From: Streptosporangiaceae bacterium
GTDB lineage: Bacteria; Actinomycetota; Actinomycetes; Streptosporangiales; Streptosporangiaceae
Direction of reading: 5' to 3'
NCBI GenBank assembly: GCA_030040475.1
Contig: JASHTQ010000154.1
Location: 1-29,844 of the forward strand
DNA: 29,844 nucleotides
The notes under the pieces: model-generated
What the model saw: the letters and a program-made list of their open reading frames with translations, nothing else
Told to the model about the DNA's origin: nothing
Databases searched by the model: none
Program-made: the position numbers and the translations under genes
Shown here: positions 17,280-23,643 of the stretch, piece by piece
Position numbering within the stretch: position 1 is the first letter of the stretch
How the letters are laid out: every line of letters starts with the position of its first letter

Positions 17280-17333
17280 GGGCCGTGAGGGTCGTGGCCC
17301 GAGAATGTCGGTGGCGGCGGATAGCCTGCCGGC

Positions 17334-18266
17334 ATGGACGTAATCGACTGGCTGCTTGCGGGGGACCCTGCCATTCGCTGGCAGGTGCTGCGGGACCTGG
17401 CGGACGCGCCGGATGGCGAGGTGGCGGCCGAGCGGGGCAAGGTGGAGCAGGACGGGTGGGGGGCGCGGCTGCTCGCGGTCGAGGATGCGGACGGGCTCTG
17501 GGCCGGGGGTGCCTGTTTTCCCGGGGACTACGCCGGCCGCGAGGAGGGGCAGCCGTGGACGGCCACCATGCACACGCTGCAGACGCTGGAGCTGCTCGGG
17601 CTTGACCCTGAGTCGCAGGCCGCGCGGCGGGCGATCGGGCTCGTCGCGGAGAACGGGAGGTGGGAGCACGCCGGGCAGCGGTACTTCGACGGGGAGGTGG
17701 AGCCCTGCATCAACGGCAGGACGATCGAGACCGGGGCGTACTTCGGGGTGGACGTAGAGCCGGTCGTCGAGCGGATCCTCGGCGAGCGGCTCGACGACGG
17801 GGGCTGGAACTGCGAGGCCGAGAACGGGTCGGTGCGGTCCTCGTTCGACACGACGATCAACGTGCTCGACGGGCTGCTCGAGTTCGAGCGCGCTGCCGAT
17901 GCGCCCGCGGAGGTTCGGGCCGCGCGGCGCAGCGGCGAGGAGTACCTGCTCGAGCGGGGGCTGTTCCGTCGCAAGAGCACCGGGGACGTCGTCGACCCGG
18001 AGTACCTGGAGTTCGCGTTTCCCTACTACTGGCATTACGACGTGCTGCGCGCGCTTGACTACTTCCGGGGGTCGGGTGCATCGCCGGATCCCCGGATGGC
18101 CGAGGCGGTGGCGGTCGTGGAGTCGAAACGGCAGGCCGACGGGCGGTGGCTGCTCGACCGCATCCACCCGGGCCGGGTCCACTTCGACCTCGAGGACGTC
18201 GGCGCGCCGAGCCGCTGGAACACCCTGCGCGCGCTTCGGGTCCTCGACTGGTGGCGGGCGGTCTAG
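17334..18266 (+). CDS. Squalene-cyclase-like alpha/alpha-toroid protein
   Basis: A 310-residue soluble protein built from repeated helical units: WLLAGDPAIRWQVLRDL near 6-22, a segment around LQTLELLGLDPES (residues 81-93), DGGWNCE near 154, then SSFDTTINVLDGLLEFE and SRWNTLRALRVLDWWR at the end. The spaced Trp-rich and GGW motifs are those of the terpenoid-cyclase/prenyltransferase alpha/alpha barrel. The DXDD or QW-rich core of true squalene cyclases is not seen and the protein is half their length, so cyclase chemistry is doubtful. Proteins of this kind are common in actinobacteria as hypothetical 'squalene cyclase' proteins. It stands alone on the plus strand, converging on the DUF35 gene. 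Confidence 0.65.
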   Translation: MDVIDWLLAGDPAIRWQVLRDLADAPDGEVAAERGKVEQDGWGARLLAVEDADGLWAGGACFPGDYAGREEGQPWTATMHTLQTLELLGLDPESQAARRAIGLVAENGRWEHAGQRYFDGEVEPCINGRTIETGAYFGVDVEPVVERILGERLDDGGWNCEAENGSVRSSFDTTINVLDGLLEFERAADAPAEVRAARRSGEEYLLERGLFRRKSTGDVVDPEYLEFAFPYYWHYDVLRALDYFRGSGASPDPRMAEAVAVVESKRQADGRWLLDRIHPGRVHFDLEDVGAPSRWNTLRALRVLDWWRAV

Positions 18267-18269
18267 CCA

Positions 18270-18288
18270 CCCGCGACCGGGACGCGGG
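18270..18288. terminator. Hairpin between convergent genes
   Basis: CCCGCG-ACCGGGA-CGCGGG forms a 6 bp stem in the 83 bp between the squalene-cyclase-like gene and the DUF35 gene. An AT-rich patch (TAAATAAAGATTTTGAATTTTT, shortened here to its start at 18318) follows 30 bp later and may aid termination of both transcripts. Confidence 0.45.
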
Positions 18289-18349
18289 AGAGACGGAGGA
18301 ACCACCGCCCGTTCGGCTAAATAAAGATTTTGAATTTTTGGACAGGAGG

Positions 18350-18793
18350 TCAGCTGGAGCGGGGTACCCAGCGCCACATCGTGATGTCCTCGTCGGGAAT
18401 GTCCTGGTAGGCGATCTCGATGGGCATGCCGACGCGGATGTCCTCGATCGGGGTGCCGACCAGGTTGCCGAGGACCAGGCACGGGCGAGGCTGCTCGGCC
18501 AGCTCGCCCAGGGCGATCACGTAGGGGACGTCGGCGTTGAACGCGCCGGGGCCGCGGTGGCACACCGTGTAGGTGTAGACGGTGGCCTGGCCGGAGACCT
18601 CGGTCCAGGTCTGGTTCTCCGACAGGCAGCTGCGGCAGGCGGGGTAGGGCACCCAGTTGTAGTCGCCGCAGTCGTCGCACCTGGGCACCACGAACCGGTG
18701 CTCGCGCAGCGCGTCGAAGAACGGCTTGTTCTCCGGGCGCACCTCGGGCAGCGGCTTGAGGTACGGGGCGGGGGCCGGGTCGAGAACGGTCAT
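18350..18793 (-). CDS. DUF35 / Zn-ribbon OB-fold protein (ChsH2-like aldolase partner)
   Basis: A 147-residue protein with a rubredoxin-like zinc ribbon, Cys39-x2-Cys42 and Cys53-x2-Cys56 (RCDDCG and ACRSC), followed by an OB-fold DUF35 domain with the landmarks VYTYTVCHRGP, PYVIALGELAEQPRP and VGMPIEIAY. In steroid degradation, DUF35 proteins or domains bind Ltp2 thiolase-like subunits to form the acyl-CoA aldolase that cleaves the side chain. The gene starts 14 bp after the stop of the thiolase-like gene, with AAGGAG in the gap, so stoichiometric co-expression is expected. It is the last gene of the three-gene operon that starts with the acyl-CoA ligase. Confidence 0.88.
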   Translation of the reverse strand: MTVLDPAPAPYLKPLPEVRPENKPFFDALREHRFVVPRCDDCGDYNWVPYPACRSCLSENQTWTEVSGQATVYTYTVCHRGPGAFNADVPYVIALGELAEQPRPCLVLGNLVGTPIEDIRVGMPIEIAYQDIPDEDITMWRWVPRSS

Positions 18794-18807
18794 CGTGGTT
18801 TCTCCTT

Positions 18808-19986
18808 CTAATCGACGGCCATGACGAGGGTGCTGGCCATGCCGTGCACGGCCCAGCCCTGTTGCAGCGAGACCCCGATCTTCGGGTCGGGGACCTGGCG
18901 GGCGCCGCACTCCCCGCGGAGCTGGCGGACGACCTCGATCGTGTGCATGCCGGACGGGTCGCCGCAGTGGCTGCCCGACAGCAGGCCGCCGTCGGTGTTG
19001 GTCGGCATCGTGCCGCCGAGGCGCAGGTGGCCTTCCTTGACGTAGTCGGCCCCCTCCCCCAGCTTGCAGAAGCCCATCTCCTCCAGGTCGCGGATCGTGG
19101 TGACGGTGAAGCAGTCGTACAGGCCCGCCACGTCGATCTCGTCGCGGGAGATGCCGGCCAGGCCGAAGGCACGGTCGGTCGCCTTGCGGACCGCCTTGCC
19201 CTGGTTGGGGAACCACGGGTCGTTGATCGTGGCGTAGAAGTCGGTGTAGTACGCCTCGGCGCCGCCGAGGATCCAGACGGGCTGCTTGCGGCAGTCCTTG
19301 GCGCGTTCGGCCGACGCGATCACGACGGCGTAGCCGCCGTCGTTGTCGATCGAGCAGTCCAGCAGGTGCAGTGGCTCGCAGACGTACCGGGAGTTGAGCA
19401 CGTCCTCGACGGTGATCTCGCCGCGGCTGCCCATCACCGAGTCGGGGTTGAGGGTGGCGTGGTAGCGGGTGAAGACCGCGACCTCGGCCAGGTCGGCGTT
19501 GGTGACGTTGAACTCGTGCATGTACCGTCGTGCCCACAGCGCGTACCACGAGGTCATGTAGCCGCCCGCGGTGGCGAAGCTCCAGTCGTCGGGGACGCGG
19601 GGAGCCCTCTGGCTTGCCGCCTTCGTGCCGCCGGGGCCGGTCCTGGCGCCGGCCCGGCCGAAGAACAGGACCGCGACGTCGGTCAGGCCGGCCGCGATCG
19701 AGGCCGCGGCCTTGGCGAGCTGGCCGGACGCGCCGCCGATCTCGACCAGGCTGAGGGGACGCTCGCCGAGTTGTTCGGCCCAGAACTGGTGCGCGGTGGT
19801 GCCCGGGATGTGCGCCGCGCCGCTCATCGGCAGCAGGCCGTCGATGTCGGCGGTGGTCAGGCCCGCGTCGTCGAGGGCGCCGGTGATCGCCTCGAGCTGC
19901 AGCGAGAACGAGGTGCGATCAGGGAGCTTGCCCTGCTTGGTGGTGTAGACGCCGACGATCGCCGCCTGCCGTTTGGGGAATGGCAT
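18808..19986 (-). CDS. Thiolase-like protein, Ltp2/SCP-x type (paired with DUF35)
   Basis: A 392-residue thiolase-like protein, a paralogue of the one at 16013 (both open with FPKRQAAIVG and share GLYDCFT, LLDCSIDNDGGYA-like and NTDGGLLS segments). The position of the thiolase Cys reads EIGGASGQLAKAAAS, so thiolysis through an acyl-Cys is not expected. The Tyr of GLYDCFT and the SHCGDPSGMH segment are retained, as in Ltp2 aldolases. The frame is open far upstream, inside the ligase gene, but ATG 19986 is the start: it aligns with the paralogue, lies 17 bp after the ligase stop, and has GAAAGG upstream. With the DUF35 protein encoded next it probably forms a CoA-ester aldolase. Confidence 0.88.
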   Translation of the reverse strand: MPFPKRQAAIVGVYTTKQGKLPDRTSFSLQLEAITGALDDAGLTTADIDGLLPMSGAAHIPGTTAHQFWAEQLGERPLSLVEIGGASGQLAKAAASIAAGLTDVAVLFFGRAGARTGPGGTKAASQRAPRVPDDWSFATAGGYMTSWYALWARRYMHEFNVTNADLAEVAVFTRYHATLNPDSVMGSRGEITVEDVLNSRYVCEPLHLLDCSIDNDGGYAVVIASAERAKDCRKQPVWILGGAEAYYTDFYATINDPWFPNQGKAVRKATDRAFGLAGISRDEIDVAGLYDCFTVTTIRDLEEMGFCKLGEGADYVKEGHLRLGGTMPTNTDGGLLSGSHCGDPSGMHTIEVVRQLRGECGARQVPDPKIGVSLQQGWAVHGMASTLVMAVD

Positions 19987-20003
19987 GGTGTTCCGGCCTT
20001 TCT

Positions 20004-22181
20004 TTAGTGGCTGACGACGATCAGGGCGTCGACGGCCTTGGCCACCTCGCCGTCGACGCGGATCGGGTTGATGTCGATCGTTTCCACCTCGGGGAGCTCG
20101 AGGGCGAGCGTGCCCAGGCCGACCATCGTCGTCGCGATGAGCGTTGCCTGCTGGTCGGACAGGCCGCGGCTGGCGGTGCGGAGTCGTCCTTCGGCGATCC
20201 TTGCCACGGCGGCCTCGGCTGTCTTCTTGGTGAACGGCGGCTTCAGCAGGACCGCGCCGCCGACGATCTCGATCAGCACGCCGCCGATGGCGACGGCGAC
20301 CATCGGGCCGAACACCGGGTCTCGCTGCAGGCCGCAGGAGATCTCCACCGTCGCGGGAACCATCTCCTGGACCAGGACGCCCTCGACCTTGATGTCCGGG
20401 TTGGCGTTGCGGATGCCGGCGAGCATCTCCTCGTAGGCGGTTTTGACCGCCTCGTCGCCGGTGAGGCCGAGACGCAGGGCACCGGAGTCGGACTTGTGCG
20501 GGAGGCTGTAGGACAGGACCTTGAGCGCGACCGGGCCTTTTATCGTGCGTGCGGCGGCGGCGGCCGCCTCGGCGGAGTCGGCGATGATCTCGCGGCTGAC
20601 CGGGATGCCGTACTCGGCGAGGACCTGCTTGGCGACGGATTCGAGGACGAACGGCTGGCCTGCCTCGCGCTGGAGGAGGGCTCGTGCCCTGTTGGTGCGG
20701 TCCTTGTTCTGTTGCGGAGGCTCGACGTGCTCGCGGCGGCGCAGGGACTCGCTGAACGCGGCGACGGCGCCGACGGCGCGGACGGCGCGCGCCGGGTCGG
20801 TGTAGACCGGGATGCCTGCCGCGGCGATGTCGGGCGCGGACAGGGTGGTCGCCACGACCAGCGGCTTGTCGGTGGCGGCCCAGACCTTCTTGGTCGCGTT
20901 GGTCTCCCGCTCCCCCACGTACCAGATCAGCGGCAGCACCGCGTCGACGCCGTCCGAGGCGGCCAGGCCGCCGTAGACCGCGTCGAAGTTCTCCATGTTG
21001 AAGTTGCCCGTGGTGTCCACCGGGTTGGCCGCGCTGCCGAAGCTCGGCAGCAGGCTTTGCAGGTACTCGCGGTCTTTGTCGGGCAGGACCGGGACGGTGA
21101 GACCGCATGTTTCGGCCACGTCGGCCATGAGCGCGCCCGAGCCGCCCGATTGGGTCATGACGCCGAGCCTGTGGCCGCCCATCCTCCGGCCGGTCTGCAG
21201 GGCCAGGCCGAAGTCGATCATCTGCTCCACGCTCGTGGCCTGGATCAGGCCGTACTGCCGGCAGATCGCGTCGTAGACCACGCCGGAGCCGGCGATCGAC
21301 GCCGTGTGGCTCATCGCGGCGCGGGAGCCTTCTTTTGTGTAGCCCGCTTTGACCGCGATCATGGGCTTGCCGAGTTCGGCGGCGCGTTGTGCTATTTCGA
21401 CGAAGGTTTCCGGGCTGCGGACCGCCTCGAAGAAGGTCAGCACGACGCCGACCTCTGGCTGCTCGATCAGGTAGCGCAGGCTCCTGGCCACGTTCATGTC
21501 GGACTCGTTACCGGTGGACAGGTACCAGCTGACGTGCAGGCCGGCAGTGATCGCCTTGAGCAGAATGTAGGAGCCGAAGCCGCCGCTCTGGGAGACAACC
21601 GCCACCGGGCCGAGCTTCGGGCGGTCCATGTCGACGGGGATGGCGAAGGTCGCGGCGACCTTGTTCGCGCCGTTGTAGAAGCCGTTGCAGTTCGGGCCGA
21701 CGATGGGAAACTTGTGCGCTCTGGCGGTGTCGGTCATGCGCTGCTGGGCTGCCTTGCCTTCCGCGCCTGCCTCGGCGAAGCCGGCCGCCAGCACCACCGC
21801 GCCGCCGATGCCGCGCGCCGCGGCGTGGTCGATGATGTCGGGCACGGTTACGGCGGGGGTGAGGATCACCGCCATGTCGACCGGCTCGGGGAGGTCATCG
21901 ACGGTCGGGTAGGCCTGGATCCCGTGGACCTCGGGGCGCCTCGGGTTGACCGGGTAGAGCCTGCCGGGGAAGTCCCTGTGCAGGTTCTGGAAGACCATGC
22001 TGCCAAGGCCCGTCTCCGACGCGCCGACCACGGCGACCGACTTGGGCGAGAACAGCCGCTGCACGCCAGCCTGGCTGGACATCTCGGGCGCCTCGGGCGC
22101 CTCGTCCGCTGCGGCTACTCCGGCTGCTTCGGCTGCTCGACGGTCGGGGTCAGGGGATGCTGGGCGCTGCGGCACGTCCAT
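20004..22181 (-). CDS. ADP-forming acyl-CoA ligase (acetate-CoA ligase family)
   Basis: A 725-residue fused two-subunit ligase. A CoA-binding Rossmann domain comes first (SVAVVGASETGLGSM from about 48), followed by the ligase-CoA domains (VAVVSQSGGFGSYIL and TQSGGSGALMAD) and a C-terminal ATP-grasp domain (from about 505, with GPVALKVLSYSLPHKSDSGALRLG and the late DINPIRVDG). His292 in MSHTASIAG is the likely phosphorylated histidine that relays phosphate. No GNAT acetyltransferase domain is present. The first 33 residues are Ala/Glu/Pro-rich and poorly conserved in character, so MSSQAGVQ at residue 34 is an alternative start; ATG 22181 has GAAGGG upstream. It heads the operon and presumably activates the pathway's carboxylic acid. 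Confidence 0.87.
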   Translation of the reverse strand: MDVPQRPASPDPDRRAAEAAGVAAADEAPEAPEMSSQAGVQRLFSPKSVAVVGASETGLGSMVFQNLHRDFPGRLYPVNPRRPEVHGIQAYPTVDDLPEPVDMAVILTPAVTVPDIIDHAAARGIGGAVVLAAGFAEAGAEGKAAQQRMTDTARAHKFPIVGPNCNGFYNGANKVAATFAIPVDMDRPKLGPVAVVSQSGGFGSYILLKAITAGLHVSWYLSTGNESDMNVARSLRYLIEQPEVGVVLTFFEAVRSPETFVEIAQRAAELGKPMIAVKAGYTKEGSRAAMSHTASIAGSGVVYDAICRQYGLIQATSVEQMIDFGLALQTGRRMGGHRLGVMTQSGGSGALMADVAETCGLTVPVLPDKDREYLQSLLPSFGSAANPVDTTGNFNMENFDAVYGGLAASDGVDAVLPLIWYVGERETNATKKVWAATDKPLVVATTLSAPDIAAAGIPVYTDPARAVRAVGAVAAFSESLRRREHVEPPQQNKDRTNRARALLQREAGQPFVLESVAKQVLAEYGIPVSREIIADSAEAAAAAARTIKGPVALKVLSYSLPHKSDSGALRLGLTGDEAVKTAYEEMLAGIRNANPDIKVEGVLVQEMVPATVEISCGLQRDPVFGPMVAVAIGGVLIEIVGGAVLLKPPFTKKTAEAAVARIAEGRLRTASRGLSDQQATLIATTMVGLGTLALELPEVETIDINPIRVDGEVAKAVDALIVVSH

Positions 22182-22213
22182 GTTCCGCCCTTCGGGTCTG
22201 GGTGTGGTGTCTG

Positions 22214-22269
22214 GTGTCTGGGGCCTGGGTTTCGTGTCTGGGGCCTGGTGTCTGGTGTCTGGGGCCTGG
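22214..22269. repeat. GTGTCTGGGGCCTGG repeats in the ligase 5' leader
   Basis: GTGTCTGGGGCCTGG occurs exactly at 22214-22228, 22234-22248 and 22255-22269, with further GTGTCTGG half-units between. On the ligase strand the leader reads as CAGACACC-rich RNA of very low G content in one strand direction. The strand bias is striking for this genome. Confidence 0.88.
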
Positions 22270-22281
22270 GGATACTTACCT

Positions 22282-22292
22282 AACTATCTAAC
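22282..22292. promoter_or_regulatory. Shared AT-rich motif, ligase side
   Basis: AACTATCTAAC, preceded by GATACTTACCT, about 100 bp upstream of the ligase start. It matches the motif AA(C/G)TATCnA found also at 13578, 15918, 22466 (reverse) and 28056. Confidence 0.45.
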
Positions 22293-22343
22293 AATTGGGT
22301 GGCTGGCGGCAACCCGGGCGATGTGCTGCGATCTGGCGTGCTT

Positions 22344-22395
22344 CACGATCGCGGCCAGTAGTGCCGTATGGAGACCAAAACTGGCCATGATCGTG
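22344..22395. repeat. Dispersed hairpin element, diverged copy 3
   Basis: CACGATCGCGGCCAG (22344-22358) and CTGGCCATGATCGTG (22381-22395) form a 15 bp stem with two mismatches around a 22 nt loop. Read on the minus strand, the loop and flank align with copies 1 and 2: GATC starts the stem, the loop holds TCC-x-ATA-x-GGCA-x-TA, and GATC-x-TGAA closes it. The stem sequence differs from copies 1 and 2, but on both arms, so base pairing is preserved. Confidence 0.6.
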
Positions 22396-22455
22396 GTCCA
22401 CGCCGAGAGTGAGGTTACCGGCCAGCGTGGCGGCTGAAGGGCGGATCGGGCACGA

Positions 22456-22466
22456 TATAGATAGTT
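22456..22466 (-). promoter_or_regulatory. Shared AT-rich motif, dehydrogenase side
   Basis: On the minus strand this reads AACTATCTATA, 32 bp upstream of the acyl-CoA dehydrogenase start. The inverted repeat GAAAT-CATCGA-ATTTC follows at 22470-22485. Confidence 0.4.
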
Positions 22467-22497
22467 TGGAAATCATCGAATTTCTCTGGGCGGCCTT

Positions 22498-23631
22498 ATG
22501 GACAGGTTCGAGCTGCGCTACGCCGACTACTCCCTGAGCGGTGACCAGGAAGCCGTACGCGACGCCTTCCACGAGTTTTTCAGGAACGAGTGCCCGACGG
22601 AGCGGGTTCGCGCCGCCGAGCCGCTCGGGTACGACGATTCGCTATGGCGGCATCTGGTCGATATGGGCGCGGCCTCGATGGGGCTGGCCGAGTCCGCCGG
22701 GGGCGGCGGGGCATCGCTCGTGGACCTGCTGCTTGTCGCGGAGGAGGTGGGGGCGGCGCTGGCTCCGGTGCCTTTCGTCGAGCACGCCGTGGCGTCGCGG
22801 GCGCTGGCGGGCTCGCCGGGGGCTCCGGATGAGCTCGTCGCGGAGGTGGCGAGCGGGCGCCGGATCGCGGCGCTGTCCATGGAGCCGGGCGGCGGTCCGG
22901 CGGGCGGCGGTTCGGCGGGCGGTGCTCCGGCGGGCGGTGCTTTGGCGCGCCAGCTGGTGCCGGGCGGTGCGGTGGCGCGGAGCGTGCTCGCGCTGGACGG
23001 GGGCACGCTGATCGTGGTGCACGCGGATGAGCCGCCGCCGCTCGTGCCGAACCAGGGCAGCACGCCGCTGGCGTGGTGGGATCTGGGCGGCGGCCGGCGG
23101 GAGGAACTGGCTTACGGGCCGGACGCCGTCGCCAGGTACCGGGTCGCGCGGGCAGAGTGGAAGCTGCTGACCGCCGCGGCCCTTGTCGGGCTCACCGAAC
23201 GCGCGCTGGGCATCGCAGTCGAGTTCGCCAAGACCCGCGAGACCATGGGCGTGCCCATCGGATCGCTGCAGGGCGTCGCCTTCCCGCTCGCCGACGTGGC
23301 GATAGGGATCTCCGGCGCGCGGAACCTGGTCTGGCGGGCGGGCTGGATGCTGGAGCACGAGCCTTCCGAGGCGCGGCGGCTCGGGCCGGCCGCGTTCGCC
23401 TACGCGGCGCAGGTGGCGACGCATGGCGCGACGACTTCGGCGCACATGCAGGGCGGGCTCGGCTTCACCACCGAGGCCGACGCCAGCCTCTACTTCCTGC
23501 GGGCCAAGGGCTGGAGCCTGCTGGCGGGCGACCCGGCCGAGGACGTGATCGCCGTCGCGGACGCGCTGGTCGCGGACGGGCTCGTCGCGGACGGGCTCGT
23601 CGCGGATGCGCTTGCCGCCGCCGGCGGCTGA
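22498..23631 (+). CDS. Acyl-CoA dehydrogenase, ChsE1/FadE-like subunit
   Basis: A 377-residue acyl-CoA dehydrogenase. The N-terminal helical domain (about 10-115) includes DYSLSGDQEAVRDAF and LVDMGAASMGLAESAGGGG. The C-terminal four-helix domain includes VGLTERALGIAVEFAKTRETMGVPIGSLQG-like sequence and HMQGGLGFTTEADASLYFLRA. The middle beta-domain is short and poorly conserved, and its start is replaced by a Gly/Ala-rich linker encoded by 15 bp repeats (about residues 132-151). I see no clear catalytic glutamate, which fits the non-catalytic partner of heteromeric ChsE1-ChsE2-type enzymes. The second subunit follows 12 bp downstream. The C-terminus is a VADGL repeat, also encoded by 15 bp units. 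The Shine-Dalgarno site is weak. Confidence 0.85.
   Translation: MDRFELRYADYSLSGDQEAVRDAFHEFFRNECPTERVRAAEPLGYDDSLWRHLVDMGAASMGLAESAGGGGASLVDLLLVAEEVGAALAPVPFVEHAVASRALAGSPGAPDELVAEVASGRRIAALSMEPGGGPAGGGSAGGAPAGGALARQLVPGGAVARSVLALDGGTLIVVHADEPPPLVPNQGSTPLAWWDLGGGRREELAYGPDAVARYRVARAEWKLLTAAALVGLTERALGIAVEFAKTRETMGVPIGSLQGVAFPLADVAIGISGARNLVWRAGWMLEHEPSEARRLGPAAFAYAAQVATHGATTSAHMQGGLGFTTEADASLYFLRAKGWSLLAGDPAEDVIAVADALVADGLVADGLVADALAAAGG
22891..22950. repeat. In-frame 15 bp repeats, dehydrogenase linker
   Basis: Four 15 bp units beginning with GGCGGTCCGGCGGGC encode the Gly/Ala/Pro-rich linker GGPAG-GGSAG-GAPAG-GALAR. Confidence 0.9.
23554..23613. repeat. In-frame 15 bp repeats, dehydrogenase C-terminus
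   Basis: Four 15 bp units (GTCGCGGACGCGCTG, two identical GTCGCGGACGGGCTC, and GTCGCGGATGCGCTT) encode VADAL-VADGL-VADGL-VADAL at the end of the protein, outside the conserved fold. Confidence 0.93.
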
Positions 23632-23643
23632 CCTAGGGAGACC

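Larger units (their letters stand above)
22182..22497. other. 316 bp divergent promoter region, repeat-rich
   Basis: Between the ligase operon and the acyl-CoA dehydrogenase operon lie, in order, a GTGTCTGG-rich repeat patch (22197-22270), two copies of the shared AT-rich motif (22282-22292 and 22456-22466) and hairpin element copy 3 between them. Each piece is listed separately. No ORF or tRNA is seen. Confidence 0.6.

Noticed and set aside
18350..19549. A 399-residue frame ending in the DUF35 protein
   Set aside because: Only the last 147 residues are the DUF35 protein; the rest overlaps the thiolase-like gene in another frame, and a Shine-Dalgarno site precedes ATG 18793.
18808..21108. 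A 766-residue fusion reading of the thiolase-like gene with upstream sequence
   Set aside because: The upstream part is out of frame with the ligase it overlaps and is Arg/Pro-rich; the true start is ATG 19986, which aligns with the paralogue.
19980..22283. A 767-codon open frame on the plus strand
   Set aside because: It is antisense to the acyl-CoA ligase, whose domains and catalytic His are clear; the frame is open only because of GC-biased codon use.
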